This document shows, piece after piece, positions 15,882-23,976 of a stretch of 64,000 bases of DNA (its first letter is position 1; each line of letters opens with the position of its first letter). Under the pieces are notes generated by a model that saw only the letters and a list, made by a program, of their open reading frames with translations, searched no databases and was not told the origin of the DNA. The stretch covers positions 186,001 to 250,000 of the forward strand of contig JAFQCH010000016.1 of NCBI GenBank assembly GCA_017416485.1. The letters run 5' to 3'. The translations under genes were made by a program, and so were the position numbers. The DNA comes from Clostridia bacterium. Lineage in GTDB: Bacteria > Bacillota > Clostridia > Oscillospirales > Acutalibacteraceae.

Positions 15882-16041
15882 CTCTTGCACTGCGGTGCTT
15901 AGGTCTCTGCGCGGCTCTTCAGGCTGACGGCCCCGTCTCTCTCTGTCACTTCGTGACATCTCTCCCACACTGTGGGAGAGTCTTCCACCGGACTGTCATT
16001 CACCCCCGCGCCGCTTCAAGTCCTCACAACATTACAAAACG
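15882..16041. other. Gene-free junction segment with stacked small hairpins
   Basis: Between the two tRNA-end repeats there is no gene. It contains perfect hairpins TGTCAC-TTC-GTGACA (about 15945-15959) and CTCTCCCACA...TGTGGGAGAG (about 15960-15980). The pattern looks like a dispersed intergenic repeat, but no second copy is in this window. Confidence 0.45.
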
Positions 16042-16070
16042 AAAAACACCCACGCAAGGTGAGTGTTTTT
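16042..16070 (-). terminator. Terminator of tRNA-fMet
   Basis: On the minus strand AACACTCAC pairs with GTGGGTGTT (one G-U pair) around loop CTTGC, followed by a T run, six bases beyond the CCA end. Confidence 0.8.
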
Positions 16071-16075
16071 CATTC

Positions 16076-16151
<76 letters not shown>

Positions 16152-16269
16152 ATGTATTCACTTGTTGAGTGCTTGATTATTATACACGATGAATACACAA
16201 ATTGCAAGTGTTTTTTGAAAAAAATTAAAAAATTTTTCAATCAACGGTTTTGCGAGGAGAAAATATGCT

Positions 16270-16866
16270 TTATGATTCTGTTTTGTAAATTGTCTGCATG
16301 AAAGTGCCGTCGTCATTGAGCAGGTCGAGGGAGTCGATATTGAGGGCGTTGACCACATTCTGCCAACGCTCGACCATGTCTTTTCCTTCTTCATCAATGT
16401 AGTTGACAGGCAGGAAGCCTGCGCTGATATAGGTGCGCAATGCCGGCAGTCTTGCATCGCCCGTCAGCAGGAACAGCCGTTCCTTTTTCAGGTCGATAAG
16501 CTTGCATATTGCGTCGTCTGCCATGAATTTACCCAGTCCCAGACCGCGGTATTCGCTGCGGCAGGCGACCATGTGGATGTAGCCCATGCCTGTGCTCCAC
16601 ATGTTCGGCACCACAGTGTAGGTCGCAATTTTTTTGCCGTCTTTTTCGATAAAATATGTATCCCTGTACGGGTCGGGACCGTCGATGTCAACCAACTCAC
16701 AACGGAATTTTTCAACACCCGCATCGGGGGCAATCAGACCGTCACGGCAGATTTCAAGCCATGGTTCAATGTCATCTTCGGATTGAAATTTGGTAACGGT
16801 GAAACCGTCGGGCAGGGGGATATTCCTTGCCGTGGGGTTATTGAAATACATTTTGAGGCAACTCAT
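16270..16866 (-). CDS. GNAT-family N-acetyltransferase
   Basis: A 198-residue protein. The start at 16866 is supported by AAAGGAAAAG upstream and matches the family's beginning better than longer options. It has the acetyl-CoA binding motif A (RGLGLGKFMADDAI), preceded by the usual beta-bulge region YIHMVACRSEYRG. Substrate unknown. It is the last gene of a four-gene minus-strand run, 11 bp after the HELSH peptidase gene. Confidence 0.85.
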   Translation of the reverse strand: MSCLKMYFNNPTARNIPLPDGFTVTKFQSEDDIEPWLEICRDGLIAPDAGVEKFRCELVDIDGPDPYRDTYFIEKDGKKIATYTVVPNMWSTGMGYIHMVACRSEYRGLGLGKFMADDAICKLIDLKKERLFLLTGDARLPALRTYISAGFLPVNYIDEEGKDMVERWQNVVNALNIDSLDLLNDDGTFMQTIYKTES

Positions 16867-16877
16867 GACTTTTCCTT

Positions 16878-17684
16878 TCAGAAAATCTTTTTTAATAAGA
16901 CGATAAGCAGTGAAACAGCGCCGACCGTTGCCGCAAACACGGCACTCAACAACAAAAGGGAAATCAGATACAACCCGCCCTGCATCATGGCATTGGTGAA
17001 TGTGGAGAGCCACGCGGGCTTGACGAAATACAGCACGATGTCAACCAGCAGGAAAGCACCGGCAAGGAACAAAAATCCGTCCCATCCGCCTTTGATGTCG
17101 GCGGTGCTCAACTCCATGTGAATGGCAATGGTCACGGCAAGCACCACAAAGACCCACAGCTTCCAGCTTTGCATGTTCGCTTCGGAAAAAATGAGTTTGA
17201 AAATGGAAAAAATGGCGGTGATGATCTGTGAGAATGTGTCCATGGTCAGACTGCCTTGTGCGGTTTGTTGCATCAGGGCAGACACCTGCGTGAAAACGCC
17301 CGGCAAAAACAGGCGCAGTAACAGCAGAACAACGCACGAGCCTGTTATCACGGGGGCAATGCCGATGAAGAAATTGCCGATTCTGTGGCGCAGATTGCGG
17401 GGGTTGAAGGAATGCTTCACAAAACCCAGTGTGCCGTTGCGCTTGTTGATGCCGAAGAGTTTGATCTGCTTGATTTTGTGGCCGAACAAAAAGCACATGG
17501 CGGCATGCGACAACTCATGCACGGGTGTGCCGATGATGCCCGAATAATTCACGATCTGCGGGGCAAACCTGCCGCAGGCACGCACAAACAACCGTTTGCA
17601 GATATGGATGAAAAATCCTGCAACCACAATACTGCCGACGGTGGGCAGCAATTGGGTCAGAAATGCAAAAGCGATGGTTTTCAT
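16878..17684 (-). CDS. Membrane zinc-peptidase-like protein with HELSH motif (M50-like)
   Basis: A 268-residue protein with about six hydrophobic segments. HELSH at residues 56-60 is an HExxH zinc signature at the start of a membrane segment, as in M50B/site-2-protease-like proteins. I do not see an obvious distal NPDG-type ligand, so activity is unproved. Its ATG overlaps the stop of the DUF975 gene by four bases (ATGA), indicating coupled translation. It may process or shield membrane proteins; this is inference. Confidence 0.75.
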   Translation of the reverse strand: MKTIAFAFLTQLLPTVGSIVVAGFFIHICKRLFVRACGRFAPQIVNYSGIIGTPVHELSHAAMCFLFGHKIKQIKLFGINKRNGTLGFVKHSFNPRNLRHRIGNFFIGIAPVITGSCVVLLLLRLFLPGVFTQVSALMQQTAQGSLTMDTFSQIITAIFSIFKLIFSEANMQSWKLWVFVVLAVTIAIHMELSTADIKGGWDGFLFLAGAFLLVDIVLYFVKPAWLSTFTNAMMQGGLYLISLLLLSAVFAATVGAVSLLIVLLKKIF

Positions 17685-18454
17685 TGCTGTTCATTCTGCG
17701 GCTGTGCAGGTTGCTGTTGTGCTGTCTGGTAGCCGTAATAAGCCTGCTGCTGGTAAGCCTGTTGCTGTGCATAGGCTTGCTGCTGGGCAAAGTTCTGCTG
17801 TGCGGCGGCAGTGCCTGCATCCAGTCGCTTGCGGGTGGGGGTGCCGCCCGGATAACGGAAGTTCGCCTTGCGTTCAGCGGTGCGGATGGCATCATCTTTC
17901 AGTGTATAGTAATAGGTTGCAAGTGCGGTTTTGTAGTAGGGCATGATGTATACTGCCGTCAGCACCCAACCGAGAATGGGAATCATGCCGAGCAAAAACC
18001 AGGGCAGGAAAGAAAGTTCAAAGGTGAACACTTCGCCCATACGGTTTTTGGTCAGGTAGCGGCTTTTTTCAAGTGCTTCAAGCGCTGTGGTGTTTTCATC
18101 TGCCATAATCAGTTCTGCAAACAGAAAACGAAGGCGCAGGATGATGCCGGGAACAATCAGCAGCAGGGAGCCCACGGCAAGGTACAGGGATTTGATGATG
18201 TGCAGAAGCAGTCCTTTGGTGTAGGAATCGGTGTTTTTGAAGCCTGCAAAAATGTCTTCCAGTTTTCCGTCACCCTGCCTTGCAATGTCAAGAAAAACCT
18301 TGTTTTTGCCGAACAGGAAACCGCCCTGTGCAAAGGGGGCAAGAAAACCTGTCAATGTTGCAAGTACACCCGGAACGATGGCGGCAAAAATGCCGGTTTC
18401 GCTGTTTTGTTTGGAAAGCTCGGCGGCTCTTGTTTTTATACTTTGTCTGGTCAT
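17681..18454 (-). CDS. DUF975-family membrane protein
   Basis: A 257-residue protein with multiple hydrophobic helices and the DUF975 pattern: GGFLFGKNKVFLDIARQG early, ALEKSRYLTKNR in the middle, then further membrane segments and a cytoplasmic tail rich in Gln, Ala and Tyr. The function of this Firmicute family is unknown. It is translationally coupled to the HELSH protein and follows the pectate-lyase-fold gene by 15 bp. Confidence 0.85.
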   Translation of the reverse strand: MTRQSIKTRAAELSKQNSETGIFAAIVPGVLATLTGFLAPFAQGGFLFGKNKVFLDIARQGDGKLEDIFAGFKNTDSYTKGLLLHIIKSLYLAVGSLLLIVPGIILRLRFLFAELIMADENTTALEALEKSRYLTKNRMGEVFTFELSFLPWFLLGMIPILGWVLTAVYIMPYYKTALATYYYTLKDDAIRTAERKANFRYPGGTPTRKRLDAGTAAAQQNFAQQQAYAQQQAYQQQAYYGYQTAQQQPAQPQNEQQ

Positions 18455-18469
18455 AATTTTTATCCTCCG

Positions 18470-19630
18470 TCAGTTGAGATAGCATGAAAACAGATTGCCG
18501 CAAACGGTCAGGCTGTTTTCTTTGTCTGCAAGGTAAAGTCCCGTGGCGGTGCGTTTTGCGGAGCCGTTTATGTCGGTCGGTTCACGCAGCACCACACGGA
18601 AATCGCTGACATTGCGCACCTGCAACAGGTTGCAGTGTGTTCGGTCCGTCGCAAAATCCCTTGTGAATCGCTCAATTCTTACATTTCTGCAATTGCTTTC
18701 ACAGCAGATGAGTGCATCGGTTGTTTTTTCGGCGGTGGAAAAAGCCACCATGCCTTTGATGTTCACATTTTCGATTCTGCCGACCCCGTCGGGGCGGTCA
18801 TCCTCGTTGAATAACGGTGTGCGGCAGTATCTTGCCGCATCCATGTTGATTGCAAATGCGCGGCAACCGCAACGCACATTGCGTATTTCAATGTTGCGGA
18901 TGGGGGAATCCACACTCAGCATGCGCAGAAATGTATGGCAATCCTCAGCAACAATATTTTCTATGCGGATGTTTTCGATGGCACCGTTCACAAGGCCCAG
19001 GTTTTCGACTCTGCGCAGGCTGTCGTCGGCATTCAGGGCAATCAGGTCGTCATTGGTCTGCCCGTTGAGGGCAACAATGTTGCCGATATAGCCGTTTTTG
19101 CAACCGCCGCAGAAATGCAGACCGTCCTGATTCGGACGCGGGTTGTTGCCCGTGAAAATGATGTTGCGGATGTCAAACCCGTCCAGTTCGCAGAAACGGA
19201 AAAAATAGGCGGGGGAGTCCATCACGGTCATGTCGCAGAGTTTCAGGTTTCTGACTTTATGGAAATTGAACATACTGCCCGACCAGCCGTTGGGTGTGAA
19301 AATGTCAGGCTTTTCGTTGTATGCACCGCAACAGTTTCCGTCCCACAATCCGCCTTCGATGGTGATATTCTCGTTGCCGTTGCGTGCATCCGCGTTTGAA
19401 AGCAGAAATTCGCCCGCACGGCGCTTGATATCCCCCGACAGTTTCATAACGGCGTAGGGGTGCAGTTTCAGGTGTGTATTCGAGGGCACAAGCAGGGTTC
19501 TTGTGATCAGATAGACCCCTGCCGGTAATTCCAGAAAACCGCCGCAGGCATTGATTGCCCGTTGCAATGCGGGGGTGTCGTCCGTTATGCCGTCGCCCAT
19601 AATGCCAAAATCAAAGTATTGCTCGGTCAT
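18470..19630 (-). CDS. Pectate-lyase-fold protein, GH28-like
   Basis: A 386-residue protein. Start at 19630 with AAAGGA upstream. The N-terminus has the typical 'FGIMGDGITDDTPALQRAINACGG' logic of GH28 polygalacturonase-like and pectate-lyase-3 proteins, followed by beta-helix repeats. NQDGLHF and NDDLIAL lie where GH28 enzymes carry NxDG and xDDxxA catalytic acids, so glycosidase activity is plausible. There is no signal peptide, so it would act inside the cell on imported oligosaccharides. First gene of the minus-strand run with DUF975, HELSH and GNAT genes. Confidence 0.8.
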   Translation of the reverse strand: MTEQYFDFGIMGDGITDDTPALQRAINACGGFLELPAGVYLITRTLLVPSNTHLKLHPYAVMKLSGDIKRRAGEFLLSNADARNGNENITIEGGLWDGNCCGAYNEKPDIFTPNGWSGSMFNFHKVRNLKLCDMTVMDSPAYFFRFCELDGFDIRNIIFTGNNPRPNQDGLHFCGGCKNGYIGNIVALNGQTNDDLIALNADDSLRRVENLGLVNGAIENIRIENIVAEDCHTFLRMLSVDSPIRNIEIRNVRCGCRAFAINMDAARYCRTPLFNEDDRPDGVGRIENVNIKGMVAFSTAEKTTDALICCESNCRNVRIERFTRDFATDRTHCNLLQVRNVSDFRVVLREPTDINGSAKRTATGLYLADKENSLTVCGNLFSCYLN

Positions 19631-19664
19631 GGCAGAATCCTTTCCCAAAAGGTTATATATAATC

Positions 19665-19693
19665 AGTTTATCATATTTGCATACGCATTGCAA
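19665..19693 (-). promoter_or_regulatory. Promoter of the GH28-like gene run
   Basis: On the minus strand TTGCAA and TAAACT are 17 bp apart, about 35 bp before the start codon. Confidence 0.65.
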
Positions 19694-19756
19694 GAAAAAA
19701 GTGAACCGAAAATGCAAGGCTGTTTGAAAATTTTTTACAAATTATGTGCAGAACGG

Positions 19757-19785
19757 TTGACGAAAATGTATGAATGTGCTAAAAT
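19757..19785 (+). promoter_or_regulatory. Promoter of the Ig-like surface protein gene
   Basis: TTGACG and TAAAAT separated by 17 bp, ending 45 bp before the start codon at 19831. It is divergent from the GH28-like promoter. Confidence 0.7.
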
Positions 19786-19830
19786 TAAGTTAACTGTGAA
19801 AATATTCATATAAAGGAGTTGGATATTCCG

Positions 19831-21135
19831 ATGAAAAACCAGAAGATGAAAAAGATGATATCTGTCATAATGAGTGTGCTGATGTTGCTGACCTGCTTTG
19901 CATTTGCACTGCCCGCATCTGCGGCTGAAGAAGAGCACGAATGTGTATGGGAGATTGTTGACATTAGTCCTCCTAAAGAAGTGAACGGCGAATGGGGCAA
20001 CGGATATGTTACCTATCAATGTCAATACGAGGGATGCAAAAAAACAACCGGTTCTCCTGTTGCAAGAGCAGATTATTCTGCTTACGATGCCATTCTTGCC
20101 GAACTCAATGCGCTGCTTGCCGAATCCACACTGTCGCAGGTATCCCGCGAAGAAATCGAAGCCGTTCTGGCAGAATATTCTGTTAAGAACGATTTGATTA
20201 CCCTGCAGCAGGATCAGGTGGATGCTGCTGTTGTTGCCATCACGCAAGCGGTCGGCAAATATGTGGAAGAATTCACGGTTACGTTTGTTGATGCCGACGG
20301 CACTGTGCTTTCCGAACAGGAAGTCACCTTCGGTTTTGATGCTGTTGCCCCGGCTGTTGCATTTAAACAAGGTTTTGTCTTCATGGGTTGGGATAAGGAT
20401 TATACAAACATCACAGCCAAACTGACCGTGACGGCACAGTATTTTGAAGGCAGAGGTTACATTGACACGGATATAAGCAAACTCGGCATACAGCCCGGTA
20501 CTGTCAATCAGATCAATGCCGTTCTTGTAACCGATGAAGATATTGACAAAACAATCACATGGACCGTTGCCGATACAAGCGTTGCAACCGTGGATGCAAA
20601 CGGCGTTGTAACTGCCGGCAGAGCCGGTTATACTACGCTCACCCTTTCTGCAATGGAAGGCGCCGTACAGAAGACGATTGATCTTTATGTTTATGACGGC
20701 AAAGCAGACTACACCATAACCCTTGTTAATTCCGGCATGGGTAATTTCATTATCAACGGCAAAATGGTCGGCATTGCTTTTGTGAAAGTGAAATCCGGTC
20801 AGCGTTTCCGCTTCCAGTTTGCATTGAACAGCAAGTATAATCCTGCCGATGTTATTATTACGGCAAACGGCAAAGAAGTAGTGCTTGGTGCTGATAACTA
20901 TTTTGAAATTCCTTATGTTTGCGAAGATATGACTGTTATGGCTTCCTTGCGCGAACTTGTGAATGACAACCCCGGAAACGGAAATAACAATGAAAACAAA
21001 CCGGCAAGTTGCAGCTGCATGTGCCATTCCGATGGCGGCATTTTCGGCTTCCTGTGGGATCTGCTTTCATTCTTCTGCAAGCTGTTGGGGCTTGAAAATT
21101 TCCGCTACTGCGAATGCGGTGTTGCACACTGGTAA
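19831..21135 (+). CDS. Secreted Ig-like/InlB-repeat surface protein with Cys-rich C-terminus
   Basis: A 434-residue protein. Signal peptide at residues 1-32 (core VIMSVLMLLTCFAFALPASA). A small Cys module follows, then a helical FIVAR-like stretch, an InlB/Flg_new-type repeat (FVDADGTVLSEQEVTFGF ... GWDKDYTNI), a bacterial Ig-like group 2 domain (ITWTVADTSVATVDANGVVT) and a beta domain. The last 45 residues are unusual: CSCMCH, an amphipathic FWDLLSFFCKLLG segment and a final CECGVAHW. It has no LPxTG or dockerin, so this tail may serve for anchoring or secretion. AAGGAG lies 13 bases before the ATG, slightly far; a TTG at 19819 is the alternative. Confidence 0.8.
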   Translation: MKNQKMKKMISVIMSVLMLLTCFAFALPASAAEEEHECVWEIVDISPPKEVNGEWGNGYVTYQCQYEGCKKTTGSPVARADYSAYDAILAELNALLAESTLSQVSREEIEAVLAEYSVKNDLITLQQDQVDAAVVAITQAVGKYVEEFTVTFVDADGTVLSEQEVTFGFDAVAPAVAFKQGFVFMGWDKDYTNITAKLTVTAQYFEGRGYIDTDISKLGIQPGTVNQINAVLVTDEDIDKTITWTVADTSVATVDANGVVTAGRAGYTTLTLSAMEGAVQKTIDLYVYDGKADYTITLVNSGMGNFIINGKMVGIAFVKVKSGQRFRFQFALNSKYNPADVIITANGKEVVLGADNYFEIPYVCEDMTVMASLRELVNDNPGNGNNNENKPASCSCMCHSDGGIFGFLWDLLSFFCKLLGLENFRYCECGVAHW

Positions 21136-21158
21136 TATTGCAATAATCTGATCATGAC

Positions 21159-21197
21159 GGCTGTTGCTTCCGAGCGAAGCGGCAGCCGCCGTTTTTT
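21159..21197 (+). terminator. Terminator after the Ig-like gene
   Basis: A 12-bp stem (GGCTGTTGCTTC with GAAGCGGCAGCC, two G-U pairs) and a five-base loop, followed four bases later by six T residues. Confidence 0.8.
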
Positions 21198-21228
21198 GCG
21201 GGGAATAATGAAAAAATAAAAAAAACTC

Positions 21229-21257
21229 TTGACACCTCGCCTTGCGTATGCTAAACT
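21229..21257 (+). promoter_or_regulatory. Promoter of the T-box leader
   Basis: Perfect TTGACA at 21229-21234 and TAAACT at 21252-21257, spacing 17 bp. Confidence 0.85.
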
Positions 21258-21261
21258 ACAA

Positions 21262-21546
21262 ACGAAATTTGAATATCACAAAGAACGACTGTGACGAAGA
21301 CGGTCGGATCGTGAAGCCTTCAGAGAGTTGTCGGATGGTGCAAGACAACGGCAGAGCCTTCCAAATGACCTATCACTTCCGAGTCGGAGGACCGAAAGGC
21401 ACAGCTGAGTAGACTCCTTCCGTATTGCTGCGTAAAGGCAAAGGGCTTGACTGAGCCCGGTAAGTGGCGGATTCGTTCCGCAATTTGAGTGGTACCGCGG
21501 GTTTAATAACTCGTCTCAAAGGATTCTTTTGAGACGGGTTTTTTGT
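21262..21546 (+). ncRNA. T-box leader, probable isoleucine specifier
   Basis: All canonical T-box parts are visible: the K-turn sequence GTGACGAAGA, the AGAGAG bulge, a distal stem GTTGTC/GACAAC, the antiterminator T-box TGGTACCGCGG at 21490-21500 and a terminator (CGTCTCAAA/TTTGAGACG plus six T) at 21512-21544. The specifier loop lies between helices GACC and CTTC and reads TATCA; by comparison with known leaders the codon is ATC (21372-21374), followed by the conserved A, pointing to isoleucine. TAT (Tyr) is a weaker reading. Uncharged tRNA would permit read-through into the XRE-cupin-acyl-CoA-synthetase gene 55 bp downstream. Confidence 0.9.
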
Positions 21547-21600
21547 TTTATTCAGATTCGTAATCATGGATTATTTCCGCAATTGAAAGGAGAAAACACA

Positions 21601-23901
21601 ATGGATTACAGTTTGAAAGAAGTGGCAGGCAGAATCAAAGGTCTGCGTGAGGCAAAAGGATTTACACCGCAACAGCTTGCAAAGCTGACGGGTGTGTCGC
21701 TTGAAGATTATCTTGTTCTTGAACAGGGTGAAACCGATTTCAGCTTTACGTTTATTTACAAATGTGCCAAAGCCTGTGGTGTTGAAGTGGTCGACCTGCT
21801 GGAAGGCACAAGCACCACCCTTACTTCCTTTGCCATCACAAGAAAAGGAGAGGGGCTTAAAATCCTCAAAAAGCACGGTGTGGTCTACAATAACCTTGCT
21901 CCCAAATTCAAAGACAAGCTCGCAGAGCCCTTCCTTGTCAAATTTCCCTACCTTGCAGAAGAACAGAATGCACCCATCAAACTCAATTCCCACAACGGAC
22001 AGGAGTTTGATGTCATTGTAAAAGGTTCACTGAAGGTGCAGGTCGGCAATCATGTCGATATTCTCAACGAAGGTGACTCCATTTTCTATAACTCCATCAT
22101 CCCGCACGGCATGATCGCCGTCAGCGAAGGCGGTTGCGAATTCCACGCAGTTGTTCTCAATCCGCAAGACGGTCAGGTCACGGAGGAATATCCCGAAGCC
22201 CCCATCGTTGCTTCCAAAGCCGTCGAAAAGGAACATTCCGCTGCAACGGTTGCCGATCAGTTCATTGAATCGTCCTATGATGAAAAGGGTGTGTTCAACG
22301 GCATTAGCTTTAAAAATGACGACAAATTCAATTTTGCCTTTGACTGTGTGGATGCCATTGCAGAAAAGGATCCCGATAAACTTGCCATGTTGTGGGTTGC
22401 CAATGACAAGACTGACCGCAGATTCACGTTCAGCGATATGAAAAAGTATTCGGCAAAAACCGCCAACTATTTTGAATCGCTCGGCATCAAAAAAGGCGAT
22501 ACCGTTATGCTGGTGCTGAAAAGGCATTATCAGTTCTGGTTCTGTATGCTGGCACTGCATAAGATCGGTGCCATTGCCATCCCCGCAACCAATCAGCTTG
22601 TTGAACATGATTTTACGTACCGTTATAAAGCCGCAAAGGTGAAAGCAATCGTTTGTACGGCAGACGGGGAAGTGTCTGTCGAAGCAGAAAAGGCAGCGGC
22701 GGAATTCCCCGGCATGTTGAAAATTCTTGTCGGCGGTCAAAAAGACGGCTGGCATGACTTTAATGTTGAAATGGAACGTTTCAGCACCCACTATTTCCGC
22801 ACCGAAAACACGCCCTGCGGCAATGATCCGATGCTCATGCTCTTTACATCGGGCACAACAGGCTATCCCCGCATTGCAACCCATTCCTACAAATACGCAC
22901 TCGGTCATTATCCCACTGCAAAGCACTGGCACAATGTGAATCCGAACGGTTTGCATTTCACCATTTCCGATACCGGCTGGGGTAAGGCACTCTGGGGTAA
23001 GCTCTACGGTCAGTGGCTCTGTGAAGCCGGGGTGTTCACCTATGATTTCGACCGCTTCCATTCGGAAGACATTCTGCCGATGTTCAAAAAGTACAACATC
23101 ACCACGTTCTGTGCACCGCCCACAATGTACCGTATGTTCATCAAAGAGGATCTTTCCAAGTACGATCTTTCTTCCATCGAATATGCCACCACGGCAGGTG
23201 AAGCACTCAATCCCGAAGTGTTCAATCAGTTCAAAAAAGCTACGGGGCTTACCATCATGGAAGGTTTCGGGCAGACCGAAACCACGCTGTCCATTGCAAA
23301 CTTTGTCGGTTCCAAACCCAGAATCGGTTCCATGGGAAGACCGAGTCCGCTGTATGATGTTGTGATTCTCGACCCCGACGGAAATGAATGCAAAACGGGC
23401 GACACGGGTGAAATCTGCATCCGCACCAAGGAACACAGCCCCTGCGGTTTGTTCATCGGCTATTATCTGGACGAAGAAAAGACCAATGAGGTCTGGCACG
23501 ACGGCTATTATCACACAGGCGACCAGGCAACCATGGACGAAGACGGTTATCTGTGGTATGTCGGCAGAATTGACGACGTTATCAAATCGTCCGGTTACCG
23601 TATCGGGCCGTTTGAGATCGAAAGCGTTATTATGGAACTGCCCTATGTTCTGGAATGTGCCATCACGCCCGTGCCCGACGAAGTACGCGGTCAGATCGTA
23701 AAAGCGACCATTGTTCTCGTCAAAGGACAACAGGGATCGGATGCACTGAAAAAAGAAATTCAGGAATATGTCAAAACCCACACCGCACCTTACAAATATC
23801 CGAGAATCGTGGAATTTGTCAGTGAGCTTCCCAAAACCATCAGCGGTAAGGTAAGACGTGTCGAGATCCGCAAGAACGATATGGAAAAATTCAATAAATA
23901 A
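21601..23901 (+). CDS. XRE-cupin-acyl-CoA synthetase fusion protein
   Basis: A 766-residue protein; AAAGGAG precedes the ATG. Residues about 8-62 are an XRE helix-turn-helix (FTPQQLAKLTGVSLEDYLVLEQG) and about 130-200 a cupin barrel. Residues 250-766 are an AMP-forming acyl-CoA synthetase of the medium-chain/acetyl-CoA synthetase type: LFTSGTTGYPR phosphate loop near 414, YHTGDQA near 636, GRIDDVIKSSGYRIGP hinge near 655 and the C-terminal KTISGKVRR with the catalytic Lys. The reaction would be acid + ATP + CoA to acyl-CoA + AMP + PPi. The T-box suggests a link to isoleucine or branched-chain acid metabolism, but the substrate is not known. XRE-cupin modules normally sense small ligands. Confidence 0.88.
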   Translation: MDYSLKEVAGRIKGLREAKGFTPQQLAKLTGVSLEDYLVLEQGETDFSFTFIYKCAKACGVEVVDLLEGTSTTLTSFAITRKGEGLKILKKHGVVYNNLAPKFKDKLAEPFLVKFPYLAEEQNAPIKLNSHNGQEFDVIVKGSLKVQVGNHVDILNEGDSIFYNSIIPHGMIAVSEGGCEFHAVVLNPQDGQVTEEYPEAPIVASKAVEKEHSAATVADQFIESSYDEKGVFNGISFKNDDKFNFAFDCVDAIAEKDPDKLAMLWVANDKTDRRFTFSDMKKYSAKTANYFESLGIKKGDTVMLVLKRHYQFWFCMLALHKIGAIAIPATNQLVEHDFTYRYKAAKVKAIVCTADGEVSVEAEKAAAEFPGMLKILVGGQKDGWHDFNVEMERFSTHYFRTENTPCGNDPMLMLFTSGTTGYPRIATHSYKYALGHYPTAKHWHNVNPNGLHFTISDTGWGKALWGKLYGQWLCEAGVFTYDFDRFHSEDILPMFKKYNITTFCAPPTMYRMFIKEDLSKYDLSSIEYATTAGEALNPEVFNQFKKATGLTIMEGFGQTETTLSIANFVGSKPRIGSMGRPSPLYDVVILDPDGNECKTGDTGEICIRTKEHSPCGLFIGYYLDEEKTNEVWHDGYYHTGDQATMDEDGYLWYVGRIDDVIKSSGYRIGPFEIESVIMELPYVLECAITPVPDEVRGQIVKATIVLVKGQQGSDALKKEIQEYVKTHTAPYKYPRIVEFVSELPKTISGKVRRVEIRKNDMEKFNK

Positions 23902-23915
23902 AATCTTAAAAACGG

Positions 23916-23944
23916 TTGTTTTATGACCGATAATGTTGTATAAT
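23916..23944 (+). promoter_or_regulatory. Promoter of first GPH transporter
   Basis: TTGTTT and TATAAT with 17-bp spacing, 32 bp before the start codon. The second transporter has its own promoter. Confidence 0.7.
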
Positions 23945-23976
23945 AAAATTTACTATACGACAGGAGGCGATCCCCT

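Noticed and set aside
15850..15930. Second tRNA gene next to tRNA-fMet
   Set aside because: Only the last 22 bases match; the remainder cannot form D, anticodon or acceptor pairing.
22027..23781. A 584-codon frame antisense to the CoA-ligase fusion
   Set aside because: No recognisable domain and no start signals; the sense strand carries all catalytic motifs.
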